Origin: Streptomyces silvae
GTDB taxonomy: Bacteria; Actinomycetota; Actinomycetes; Streptomycetales; Streptomycetaceae
DNA length: 64,000 bases
Assembly: GCF_016745505.1 (NCBI RefSeq)
Contig: NZ_JAERUC010000203.1
Coordinates: forward strand, 1 to 64,000
Direction of reading: 5' to 3'
Part shown: positions 50,447 to 58,689 of the stretch, piece after piece
Position numbering within the stretch: position 1 is the stretch's first letter
How the letters are laid out: each line of letters opens with the position of its first letter
The notes under the pieces: generated by a model
The model's input: the letters and a program-made list of their open reading frames with translations, nothing else
Database searches by the model: none
What the model was told of the DNA's origin: nothing
Position numbers and translations under genes: made by a program

Positions 50447-52066
50447 ATGGGACATCTTGAAGCGGGCCACCTGGAGTACTACCTACCGGACGGACGGGTG
50501 CTGCTCGGCGATGCCTCGTTCCGGGTGGCCGACGGGGCCGTCGTCGCCCTCGTCGGTGCGAACGGGGCGGGCAAGACGACCCTCCTGAAGCTGCTCGCCG
50601 GGGAGCTCCAGCCGCACGGCGGCTCGGTCTCGGTGAGCGGCGGGCTCGGGGTGATGGCCCAGTTCGTGGGGTCCGTACGGGACGAGCGGACCGTCCGTGA
50701 CCTGCTGGTCTCCGTGGCCCAGCCCCGGATCAGGGAGGCGGCCGCAGCGGTCGACGCGGCCGAGGAGCGCATCCTCACCGTCGACGACGAGGCCGCGCAG
50801 ATGGCGTACGCGCAGGCCCTGAGCGACTGGGCGGAGGCCCGGGGGTACGAGGCCGAGACGCTGTGGGACATGTGCACCACGGCCGCGCTCGGTGTCCCGT
50901 ACGAGAAGGCGCAGTGGCGCGAGGTGCGCACGCTCAGCGGGGGCGAGCAGAAGCGGCTGGTCCTGGAGGCGCTGCTGCGCGGCCCGGACGAGGTGCTGCT
51001 GCTGGACGAGCCGGACAACTATCTGGACGTCCCCGGCAAGCGGTGGCTGGAGGAGAAGCTCAAGGAGACCCGTAAGACGGTGCTCTTCGTCTCCCACGAC
51101 CGGGAGCTGCTCTCCCGGGCCGCCGAGAAGATCGTGAGCGTCGAGCCCAGCCCCGCCGGGTCGGACGTCTGGGTGCACGGCGGCGGCTTCGGCACGTACC
51201 ACCAGGCCCGCAAGGAGCGGTTCGCGCGCTTCGAGGAGCTCCTGCGGCGCTGGGAGGAGGAGCACGCCCGGCTGAAGGCGCTCGTCCTGCGGATGCGGCA
51301 GCAGGCGGCGAACAGCCCCGACATGGCGAACCGCTACCACGCGATGCAGACCCGCTTCAAGAAGTTCGAGGAGGCGGGACCGCCGCCGGAGCCGCCCCGC
51401 GAGCAGGACATCAGGATGCGGCTGCGCGGCGGCAGGACCGGGGTGCGGGCGGTGACGTGCACCCGCCTGGAGCTGACCGGTCTGATGAAGCCGTTCGACC
51501 TGGAGATCTACTACGGGGAGCGGGTCGCCGTGCTCGGCTCCAACGGGTCGGGGAAGTCGCACTTCCTGCGGCTGCTGGCGGGGGAGCCCGTGGCGCACAC
51601 CGGTGAGTGGAAGCTCGGCGCCCGGGTGGTGCCCGGCCACTTCGCGCAGACGCACGCCCACCCGGAGCTGCTCGGCAAGACGCTCGTCGAGATCCTGTGG
51701 ACGGAGCACGCCAAGGACCGCGGCGGCGCGATGGGTGTGCTGCGGCGCTACGAGCTGGAGCGCCAGGGCGACCAGGCCTTCGAGCGGCTGTCCGGCGGAC
51801 AGCAGGCGCGGTTCCAGATCCTGCTCCTGGAGCTGGCCGGCACGACCGCGCTGCTGCTGGACGAGCCGACGGACAACCTGGACCTGGAGTCGGCCGAGGC
51901 CCTCCAGGACGGTCTCGAGGTGTACGACGGGACGGTCATGGCGGTCACGCACGACCGCTGGTTCGCGAAGTCCTTCGACCGGTACCTGGTCTTCGGCTCG
52001 GACGGGGTGGTGCGGGAGTCCACCGAGCCCGTGTGGGACGAGCGCCGGGTGGAGCGCGTGCGGTAG
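50447..52066 (+). CDS. ABC-F family ATP-binding protein
   Basis: The 539-residue protein has two ABC ATPase domains and no membrane segment, so it is an ABC-F ribosome-associated or antibiotic-protection factor, not a transporter. Domain 1 has GANGAGKT (37-44), LSGGEQKRL and VLLLDEPDNYLD. The charged linker includes RRWEEEHARLKALVLRMRQQ. Domain 2 has GSNGSGKS (364-371), LSGGQQARF and ALLLDEPTDNLD. ATG at 50447 is preceded by TTGGGC-N18-GACAAT ending 7 bases upstream, suggesting a leaderless mRNA. Whether it protects against an antibiotic is not determined. Confidence 0.93.
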   Translation: MGHLEAGHLEYYLPDGRVLLGDASFRVADGAVVALVGANGAGKTTLLKLLAGELQPHGGSVSVSGGLGVMAQFVGSVRDERTVRDLLVSVAQPRIREAAAAVDAAEERILTVDDEAAQMAYAQALSDWAEARGYEAETLWDMCTTAALGVPYEKAQWREVRTLSGGEQKRLVLEALLRGPDEVLLLDEPDNYLDVPGKRWLEEKLKETRKTVLFVSHDRELLSRAAEKIVSVEPSPAGSDVWVHGGGFGTYHQARKERFARFEELLRRWEEEHARLKALVLRMRQQAANSPDMANRYHAMQTRFKKFEEAGPPPEPPREQDIRMRLRGGRTGVRAVTCTRLELTGLMKPFDLEIYYGERVAVLGSNGSGKSHFLRLLAGEPVAHTGEWKLGARVVPGHFAQTHAHPELLGKTLVEILWTEHAKDRGGAMGVLRRYELERQGDQAFERLSGGQQARFQILLLELAGTTALLLDEPTDNLDLESAEALQDGLEVYDGTVMAVTHDRWFAKSFDRYLVFGSDGVVRESTEPVWDERRVERVR

Positions 52067-52095
52067 GGGGCCGGCGGCCCGGTGCGGGAGGCGTT

Positions 52096-52125
52096 TTGAC
52101 CTGCGCGGTGGCCGAACGGTAGTCT
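52096..52125 (+). promoter_or_regulatory. rplM-rpsI promoter
   Basis: TTGACC (52096-52101), an 18-base spacer and TAGTCT (52120-52125) form a strong promoter. The leader of about 175 bases up to rplM holds several short inverted repeats but no clear terminator and no copy of the rpsL/rpsJ motif. Confidence 0.8.
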
Positions 52126-52308
52126 CTGGTTCGTTATGCGTATTGGCTTGGTCGTTCTCACGCGAGAAGCCCTTACGTAGGTTCTCTGGAGCAGTTACCA
52201 GTGGCTCGCATACGGGCAGTGTCCCCGGCAGTGTGAGCCCCAGCTGCATATCGCTTCAGAGGTGCCGTGTGTCTGCACCCCATCCACTGAAGAAGCGAAG
52301 GCTACGAA

Positions 52309-52752
52309 GTGCGTACGTACAGCCCCAAGCCCGGCGATGTCACTCGCCAGTGGCACATCATCGACGCCGAGGACATCGTCCTGGGCCGTCTCGCCACCAC
52401 GGCTGCGAACCTCCTCCGAGGCAAGCACAAGGCGATCTACGCCCCCCACATGGACATGGGCGACTTCGTCATCATCATCAACGCCGAGAAGGTTCACCTC
52501 TCCGGCAACAAGAAGACCCAGAAGATGGCGTACCGCCACTCGGGCTTCCCGGGCGGTCTCCGTTCCGTGCGTTACGACGAGCTTCTCGCGAAGAACCCCG
52601 AGAAGGCCGTCGAGAAGGCCATCAAGGGCATGATCCCCAAGAACACCCTGGGTCGCCAGATGCTCTCGAAGCTCAAGGTCTACGCGGGCGACCAGCACCC
52701 GCACGCTGCGCAGCAGCCGGTCCCGTTCGAGATCACCCAGGTCGCGCAGTAG
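52309..52752 (+). CDS. rplM: 50S ribosomal protein L13
   Basis: The 147-residue early-assembly protein has RTYSPKPGDVTRQWHIIDA, the signature VLGRLAT and KMAYRHSGFPGGLR. GTG at 52309. It forms a two-gene operon with rpsI. Confidence 0.98.
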   Translation: MRTYSPKPGDVTRQWHIIDAEDIVLGRLATTAANLLRGKHKAIYAPHMDMGDFVIIINAEKVHLSGNKKTQKMAYRHSGFPGGLRSVRYDELLAKNPEKAVEKAIKGMIPKNTLGRQMLSKLKVYAGDQHPHAAQQPVPFEITQVAQ

Positions 52753-52797
52753 TTCCGGCCTCCCCCCTAAGACGTACAGAAAGATCTGAGGAGAATC

Positions 52798-53325
52798 GTG
52801 GCCGAGACCACTGTTGAGACGCCCGTCGAGGGCACCGAGGGCGAAGAGACCTTCGCCGAGGTGACCACCTTCGAGTCGGAGGTCCCCGTCGAGGGTGAGT
52901 ACACCTCCGAGTCGCTTGCCGGCCGCTTCGGCGACCCGCAGCCCGCGGCCGGCCTGGGCCGCCGCAAGAACGCCATCGCCCGTGTCCGGATCGTTCCGGG
53001 CTCCGGCAAGTGGAAGATCAACGGTCGCACCCTTGAGGACTACTTCCCCAACAAGGTGCACCAGCAGGAAGTCAACGAGCCCTTCAAGGTGCTCGAGCTC
53101 GACGGCCGCTACGACGTCATCGCCCGCATCTCGGGTGGCGGCGTCTCCGGTCAGGCCGGCGCCCTGCGCCTCGGCGTGGCCCGCGCGCTGAACGAGGCGG
53201 ACGTGGACAACAACCGCGCCACGCTGAAGAAGGCCGGCTTCCTCTCCCGCGACGACCGTGCGGTCGAGCGCAAGAAGGCCGGTCTCAAGAAGGCCCGTAA
53301 GGCCCCGCAGTACAGCAAGCGCTAA
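52798..53325 (+). CDS. rpsI: 30S ribosomal protein S9
   Basis: The 175-residue protein has a C-terminal tail ending KKARKAPQYSKR that contacts P-site tRNA. The core begins GLGRRKNAIARVRI at about residue 57. The first 50 residues are an acidic Glu/Thr/Val-rich extension. GTG at 52798 has GAGGAGA upstream. A T-containing terminator follows. Confidence 0.98.
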   Translation: MAETTVETPVEGTEGEETFAEVTTFESEVPVEGEYTSESLAGRFGDPQPAAGLGRRKNAIARVRIVPGSGKWKINGRTLEDYFPNKVHQQEVNEPFKVLELDGRYDVIARISGGGVSGQAGALRLGVARALNEADVDNNRATLKKAGFLSRDDRAVERKKAGLKKARKAPQYSKR

Positions 53326-53352
53326 ATCGCCTGCTCGTCTGCTTTACACGTT

Positions 53353-53393
53353 CGCCCCGGCGGCACACCTCGTGCTGCTGGGGCGTTCGTTTA
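53353..53393 (+). terminator. terminator after rpsI
   Basis: CGCCCCGGCGGCAC and GTGCTGCTGGGGCG pair over 14 bp with two G-T pairs, followed by TTCGTTTAT. The next 150 bases before glmM are AT-richer than average and pyrimidine-rich, without a convincing promoter. Confidence 0.82.
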
Positions 53394-53545
53394 TCAGCCC
53401 TCGCGGGCGTATAACGGCTTAAGACGTTTGCACGTTTATCGGGTCGGCGGCCTCAGGCGCACCCTTCTTTGTTGTGCCTTGCCTCGCTTCGCCCTGTTTT
53501 GATTACTTTGGTTTTGCGGTTTCGGAGCACCTTCGGAGGACACCA

Positions 53546-54904
53546 GTGGGACGACTCTTCGGCACGGACGGCGTGCGCGGCGTCGCCAACGCGGACCTGA
53601 CAGCCGAGCTCGCGCTCGGACTCTCGGTCGCGGCGGCGCACGTGCTGGCCGAGGCGGGCACCTTCGAGGGGCATCGGGCGACCGCGCTGGTGGGCCGTGA
53701 CCCCCGCGCGTCCGGGGAGTTCCTGGAGGCCGCCGTCGTGGCGGGCCTGGCCAGCGCCGGTGTCGACGTCCTGCGTGTCGGGGTGCTCCCCACCCCCGCC
53801 GTGGCGTACCTCACCGGAGCGCTCGGCGCGGACATCGGCGTCATGCTCTCGGCGAGCCACAACGCCATGCCCGACAACGGCATCAAGTTCTTCGCGCGGG
53901 GCGGGCACAAGCTCGCCGACGAGCTGGAGGACCGCATCGAGACGGTCTACGAGCAGCACCGCACCGGTGAGCCGTGGAGCCGTCCGACCGGCGCCGGCGT
54001 GGGCCGTGTCACCGACTACAACGAGGGCTTCGACCGCTACGTCGCCCACCTCATCGGTGTCCTCCCGAACCGCCTGGACGGTCTGAAGGTCGTCCTCGAC
54101 GAGGCGCACGGCGCCGCCGCCCGTGTCTCGCCCGAGGCGTTCGCCCGGGCCGGGGCCGAGGTCATCACCATCGGCGCCGAGCCGGACGGCCTGAACATCA
54201 ACGACGGCTGCGGCTCCACCCACCTGGAGCTGCTCCGGGCCGCCGTCGTCGAGCACGGTGCCGACCTCGGCATCGCGCACGACGGAGACGCGGACCGCTG
54301 CCTGGCCGTGGACGCGACCGGCGCCGAGGTCGACGGCGACCAGATCCTCGCCGTGCTCGCCCTCGCCATGCGCGAGGCGGGCCACCTGCGCAAGGACACC
54401 GTCGTCGGCACGGTCATGTCGAACCTGGGCTTCAAGATGGCGATGGAGCGCGAGGGCATCCAGCTCGTCCAGACCGCCGTCGGCGACCGCTACGTCCTGG
54501 AGTCGATGAAGGCCGAGGGCTTCGCGCTGGGCGGCGAGCAGTCCGGCCACGTCATCGTCCTGGACCACGCCACGACGGGTGACGGCACGCTGACCGGGCT
54601 GATGCTCGCGGCCCGGGTCGCCGCCACCGGACGTACGCTCGCCGATCTGGCGGGTGTGATGCAGCGCCTCCCGCAGGTCCTCGTCAACGTGCCGGACGTC
54701 GACAAGTCCCGTGTGGACACCTCGCCCGAGGTGGCCGCCGCGGTCTCCCAGGCCGAGCACGCGCTGGGTGACACCGGCCGCGTCCTCCTGCGCAAGTCGG
54801 GCACCGAGCCGCTCGTACGGGTCATGGTCGAGGCCGCCGACCTCGAACAGGCGCGCGCGGTGGCCGGGCAGCTGGCCGACGTGGTGAAGTCCGCGCTCGG
54901 CTGA
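53546..54904 (+). CDS. glmM: phosphoglucosamine mutase GlmM
   Basis: This 452-residue enzyme converts glucosamine-6-phosphate to glucosamine-1-phosphate for UDP-GlcNAc and peptidoglycan. The active Ser104 lies in LSASHNAMPDNG, the Mg site is DGDADR (246-251), and the phosphate-binding loop is RKSGTEPLVRVM. GTG at 53546 has GGAGGA upstream and gives the family N-terminus GRLFGTDGVRG. glmS is 3.8 kb downstream. Confidence 0.97.
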   Translation: MGRLFGTDGVRGVANADLTAELALGLSVAAAHVLAEAGTFEGHRATALVGRDPRASGEFLEAAVVAGLASAGVDVLRVGVLPTPAVAYLTGALGADIGVMLSASHNAMPDNGIKFFARGGHKLADELEDRIETVYEQHRTGEPWSRPTGAGVGRVTDYNEGFDRYVAHLIGVLPNRLDGLKVVLDEAHGAAARVSPEAFARAGAEVITIGAEPDGLNINDGCGSTHLELLRAAVVEHGADLGIAHDGDADRCLAVDATGAEVDGDQILAVLALAMREAGHLRKDTVVGTVMSNLGFKMAMEREGIQLVQTAVGDRYVLESMKAEGFALGGEQSGHVIVLDHATTGDGTLTGLMLAARVAATGRTLADLAGVMQRLPQVLVNVPDVDKSRVDTSPEVAAAVSQAEHALGDTGRVLLRKSGTEPLVRVMVEAADLEQARAVAGQLADVVKSALG

Positions 54905-54915
54905 CGGACCCCCGG

Positions 54916-56484
54916 TCAGACGGACGGCCCCGGCTCCACAGCCGGGGCCGTCCTGCGTCCGGCCTCCAGCTCCTGGAGGATGCGGGTCAGGTCGGCGGGG
55001 GCGGCCGCGAGGCGCACGGGCTCGCCCGCGTCGTCGAGTTCGGCGATGTGCCAGCTCCTGGCGACGGTGTCGCCGTCGCTGCCCCGGACGCGTCGTACGC
55101 CCGTCACACTCAGCCGCTCCACCGGGATCGGGCGCGCCGCGAACCGGCCCGGGCCCGGGTGGGGTGTCACCGCGGGCGGGCCGTCCCCCAGGACGATGTG
55201 GGTGCCGAAGCCGTTCGGGTTGTAGTCGGTGTGCTCCAGGAACCGGGCGGCGAGGAACACGTCCCCCTTCTCCCGTCGCTCGCGCGCAGGGACGCCCGTG
55301 CCCGCCGCGGGAGTCCCGGGCGTACGGATACGGGTGGCGCGCCAGGCCCAGGCGAACATCCCGAGCGTGGCCACCGCCCCCGCCGCCGCCCACACGAGGG
55401 CCGTGGGAGAGCCGGCCGGGCCCATGGGATGGACGTAGCAGAACGGCAGCAGCCACACGGCCGTACCGGCGAGCGCGCCCGCGAACGGCAGGGCGGAGGG
55501 CAGGACCTCGTCGTCCGGCAGCCGGCGCCCGCGCCGGTGCAGCAGGAGCCGGGCGCCGGGGTAGCCCGCGCCGAGCGCGCACAGGGCGGCGATGACGGCC
55601 GCCTCGCCGGCGCCGGTGAAGTGCTCGCGCCACACGTGGTGTTCGGCGGTGACCATCCTCACCCGGTGCCGCCAGACGGTGAGTTCGACCTCGTCACCGG
55701 CGTGGAACCCCCGGGCCCCCTCCCGCGAGACCCCGAGCCGCTCCAGCGGCCGGCCGTCGGCGAAGTACAGCCAGCTGCTCTGCTTGCCCCGGCTGACCTC
55801 CGCCCGGGCGATGACCGCGTGCTGCGTGCTCAGGCACTCCGCGCGCTCCGCGGGGGGAGTCCCGGTGGTGCACGGGACGGCCGACGTCCACGCCTCCTTC
55901 TCCGCCCCGACGATCGGCACGAGCCACGCGGCCAGGCCCGCGCCCGCGAGCAGCAGCACGCACAGGAGCGCCGGCACGGCCGTACCGCGCCCGGCGGCGC
56001 GGTTCGAGATGACGGGCACGTGGCCGGACTCGGGGGACCCGTACCTGCGGTGCATCGCGCGGAGCGCGTCCAGCTCCGCGTCGAACGCCGGGCGGTCCCC
56101 GGAGGACGCGCTCAGCGGGAGCGGCAGCCGCCGTGTGCGCCCGTCGCGCAGCAGCACACTGACGCGGTGGACCTGCTGGTTCCGCCCGTACTGGATGTAC
56201 GTACGGAGATCCGCGATGCCGGACCACGGGATGTGCCGGCGGCGCAGCAGGGTGCGGGTGTGCAGGCCGTGGGCGTCCGCGCTCACCCGGGTGGTGGCGG
56301 CGTACAGGCAGATGATGCCCAGGAGCGCGAACAGCAGGCCCACGGCCACCCATACGTCCAGGAGACCGCCCGCGTACACCGCGCGCACCCCGGCCAGGCC
56401 GGCCCCGGCCGCCCCGAGGGCGACGGAGCACCACTGGGCGCGCTTCCGCAGCGGATGGGCGCTGACTTCCCGGGCATCGGTCAT
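54916..56484 (-). CDS. PH-like-domain membrane protein of unknown function
   Basis: The 522-residue protein has two membrane helices near the N-terminus (about 18-63). A bacterial PH-like segment follows (RVSADAHGLHTRTLLRRRHIPWSGIADLRTYI). A third helix lies at about 175-195, then an exported stretch with two Cys, and three more helices between about 290 and 390. A long cytoplasmic C-terminus ends the protein. ATG at 56484 has AGGAT upstream; the frame extends 23 codons further without support. The final codons lie in the terminator of convergent glmM. Function unknown. Confidence 0.78.
   Translation of the reverse strand: MTDAREVSAHPLRKRAQWCSVALGAAGAGLAGVRAVYAGGLLDVWVAVGLLFALLGIICLYAATTRVSADAHGLHTRTLLRRRHIPWSGIADLRTYIQYGRNQQVHRVSVLLRDGRTRRLPLPLSASSGDRPAFDAELDALRAMHRRYGSPESGHVPVISNRAAGRGTAVPALLCVLLLAGAGLAAWLVPIVGAEKEAWTSAVPCTTGTPPAERAECLSTQHAVIARAEVSRGKQSSWLYFADGRPLERLGVSREGARGFHAGDEVELTVWRHRVRMVTAEHHVWREHFTGAGEAAVIAALCALGAGYPGARLLLHRRGRRLPDDEVLPSALPFAGALAGTAVWLLPFCYVHPMGPAGSPTALVWAAAGAVATLGMFAWAWRATRIRTPGTPAAGTGVPARERREKGDVFLAARFLEHTDYNPNGFGTHIVLGDGPPAVTPHPGPGRFAARPIPVERLSVTGVRRVRGSDGDTVARSWHIAELDDAGEPVRLAAAPADLTRILQELEAGRRTAPAVEPGPSV
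54922..54953. terminator. terminator of glmM inside the opposing gene
   Basis: GGACGGCCCCGGCT and AGCCGGGGCCGTCC form a perfect 14-bp stem with a 4-base loop, 18 bases after glmM. It encodes the last residues of the minus-strand protein, so one sequence serves as coding DNA and probable bidirectional terminator. Confidence 0.78.
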
Positions 56485-56586
56485 ACCCGGGATCCTGTCA
56501 CCGGCCGGGGCGCCCCGGCTTGTGCGGTGTACGGCAGCTTCGGGCCCCGCCACATTGCCGGGCCGTCACCGCTCGGAGCCCGTGGC

Positions 56587-57525
56587 TCAACGACCGTCCA
56601 CCGCCCGGCGGCTCGTCCTCCACAGCGCCTTCTGGATCAGCAGGGTCAGCGTCCCGGCCAGGACGATGCCGCCCAGGTTGGCCAGGAGCTGTTCCGAGGA
56701 ACCCCAGGTCTGCTGGAAGTCCTGGTAGCTGAAGGCGACCGCGGCGTTGGCGGCCGCGGGCACCGTGGTCACCGAGATCGCCACGCCGATCAGCGCACCG
56801 GACTTCGCGGACGTCAGGGAGAGCGTCCCCGCGACGCCGGCGAGCAGCGCCACCACGAACGACATCCAGTCCGGGTGCCAGATGAAGCCCGTGTTGGGCC
56901 GGTCCGCGGTGACCATGCCGGCGTCGAACAGCCCGCACGCGTCCATCAGCCAGGCGAAGCCGGCCGTCAGGATCATCGCCGCGGCGAAGCCGCCGATCAG
57001 CGCCCACAGCGACCGTGCCACCAGCCGGGGCGCGCGCTGCACCAGCGCCGTCGAGATCCCGGCCAGCGGGCCGAACTCCGGTCCCACCGCCATCGCGCCC
57101 ACGATCAGGATCGTGTTGTCGAGCATCACCCCGCACGCGGCGAGCATCGTCGCGACGGCGAGGAAGGCCACATAGGTGGCGCTGAACGTCGACTCCTCGT
57201 GGGTCACCTCGCTCAGCTCTTCCCAGAGCACCGCGTCCGCGCTCTCGCCCGGGGCCGCCCGCTCGGCCTCGTCGGCCCGCTTGGAGAGGGTGAGGTCCAT
57301 GTTCTCGACGGTGATGGAACCGCAGTCGTCGATGCCCATCTCCCGCAGGGCGCCGATGAGTTCGTCTCCCGCCTCACGCGCCACATCGCACATGACCACA
57401 TCGCCCACCGGGCTCCGGGCGGCGCCCGCGAGCACCACGACATGGGCGGTGCCGACGGTCCGTCCGATCAGCTCGACCACCTCGTCGCTGAGATCGGCGG
57501 GCACGATGAGGCGCAGATGCAGCAC
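56587..57525 (-). CDS. DUF389 family membrane protein
   Basis: The 312-residue protein has an N-terminal soluble ferredoxin-like domain of about 110 residues (MLHLRLIVPADLSDEVVELI). A membrane domain of five or six helices follows, containing the DUF389 signature ILIVGAMAVGPEFGPLAGIS and the region SAKSGALIGVAISVTTVPAAANAAV. The function of the family is not known. GTG at 57525 has GGAAAGGG upstream. It lies between the PH-like-domain gene and coaA on the same strand. Confidence 0.88.
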   Translation of the reverse strand: MLHLRLIVPADLSDEVVELIGRTVGTAHVVVLAGAARSPVGDVVMCDVAREAGDELIGALREMGIDDCGSITVENMDLTLSKRADEAERAAPGESADAVLWEELSEVTHEESTFSATYVAFLAVATMLAACGVMLDNTILIVGAMAVGPEFGPLAGISTALVQRAPRLVARSLWALIGGFAAAMILTAGFAWLMDACGLFDAGMVTADRPNTGFIWHPDWMSFVVALLAGVAGTLSLTSAKSGALIGVAISVTTVPAAANAAVAFSYQDFQQTWGSSEQLLANLGGIVLAGTLTLLIQKALWRTSRRAVDGR

Positions 57526-57543
57526 GGGTGCACCCTTTCCGGG

Positions 57544-58536
57544 TCAGAGCTTGCGCAGTGACAGACGCTGGACCTTGTGGTCCGGCCCCTTGCGCAGCAC
57601 CAGAGTGGCACGGCCGCGCGTCGGCGCCACGTTCTCCAGCAGGTTCGGCTTGTTGATGGTCCGCCACATGGTGCGCGCGTAGTCCAGCGCCTCCGCCTCG
57701 GAGACCTGCGTGTACTTGCGGAAGTACGAGAACGGGTTCTGGAACGCCGTCTCCCGCAGCCTGCGGAAGCGGTGGAGGTACCAGTTCTCGATGTCCTCGG
57801 CCTTCGCGTCGACGTACACGCTGAAGTCGAAGTAGTCCGCGAGCCCGACCCTGGTCCGGCCGTCCTTGCCGGGGAGCGCGGGCTGGAGCACGTTCAGCCC
57901 CTCGACGATCAGGATGTCGGGGCGGCGTACGGTCAGCCGCTCACCCGGCACGATGTCGTAGATCAGGTGCGAGTAGACGGGGGCCGTCACCTCGTCCTTG
58001 CCGGCCTTGATGTCGGCGACGAACCGGGTCAGCGCCCTGCGGTCGTACGACTCGGGGAACCCCTTGCGCGACATCAGGCCGCGCGCCTCCAGCTCCTTCA
58101 TCGGCAGCAGGAACCCGTCGGTCGTCACCAGCTCCACCCGGGGGTGCTCCGGCCACCGCGCCAGCAGCGCCTGGAGGATGCGGGCGGTGGTGGACTTGCC
58201 GACGGCGACGCTCCCGGCGACCCCTATGACGAACGGGGTGCCGCGCTGCGCACCGTGCCCGTTGCCCGCGTCCCCCAGAAAGGTGTTCAGGGCGCCGCGC
58301 AGGCCCGAGGTGGCCTGGACGTAGAGGTTGAGCAGCCGGGAGAGCGGCAGATAGACGTCCCGGACCTCGTCGAGGTCGATGACGTCGCCGAGCCCTCTCA
58401 GCTTCTCGACCTCCTCGGCGCTCAGCGGCAGCGGCGTCTTGTCACGCAGGGCGCTCCACTCGGCCCGGGTCAGGTCGACGTAGGGCGTCGGGGCGTGCTC
58501 GGTGCGGCGGGGGCTCCGTGCGGCTGAGGTGATCAC
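57544..58536 (-). CDS. coaA: pantothenate kinase, type I
   Basis: This 330-residue enzyme phosphorylates pantothenate, the first step of coenzyme A synthesis. It has the P-loop GVAGSVAVGKST (105-116), TTDGFLLP, GFPESYDRRAL, and YDIVPG and VEGLNVLQ segments. GTG at 58536 starts the protein, with no good ribosome binding site. It is divergent from glmS with about 150 bases between starts. CoaA in E. coli is feedback-inhibited by CoA. Confidence 0.96.
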   Translation of the reverse strand: MITSAARSPRRTEHAPTPYVDLTRAEWSALRDKTPLPLSAEEVEKLRGLGDVIDLDEVRDVYLPLSRLLNLYVQATSGLRGALNTFLGDAGNGHGAQRGTPFVIGVAGSVAVGKSTTARILQALLARWPEHPRVELVTTDGFLLPMKELEARGLMSRKGFPESYDRRALTRFVADIKAGKDEVTAPVYSHLIYDIVPGERLTVRRPDILIVEGLNVLQPALPGKDGRTRVGLADYFDFSVYVDAKAEDIENWYLHRFRRLRETAFQNPFSYFRKYTQVSEAEALDYARTMWRTINKPNLLENVAPTRGRATLVLRKGPDHKVQRLSLRKL

Positions 58537-58677
58537 CTGTTCATTGTTGCGGGAGTTTTAACGGAGTGGGGGGTGGGGTCGGTCACGTGGGGGAGCGGTT
58601 CCGCGGTGCCGGAGCGCCGGGCACCCGGGGCGCCCCCACGTGGCCCGCCCCTGCTGTCGCCCGCCCCCGCCCGGCCG

Positions 58678-58689
58678 TATGGTGCCGAT
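58678..58689 (+). promoter_or_regulatory. candidate leaderless promoter of glmS
   Basis: TATGGT (58678-58683) ends exactly 6-7 bases before the ATG at 58690, where transcription would begin. No Shine-Dalgarno sequence precedes the start, and the -35 region is not clear. Confidence 0.5.

Noticed and set aside
56504..56519. Perfect 16-bp palindrome GCCGGGGCGCCCCGGC upstream of the PH-like-domain gene.
   Set aside because: A single GC-only palindrome is expected by chance in such DNA, and no second copy or promoter context was found.
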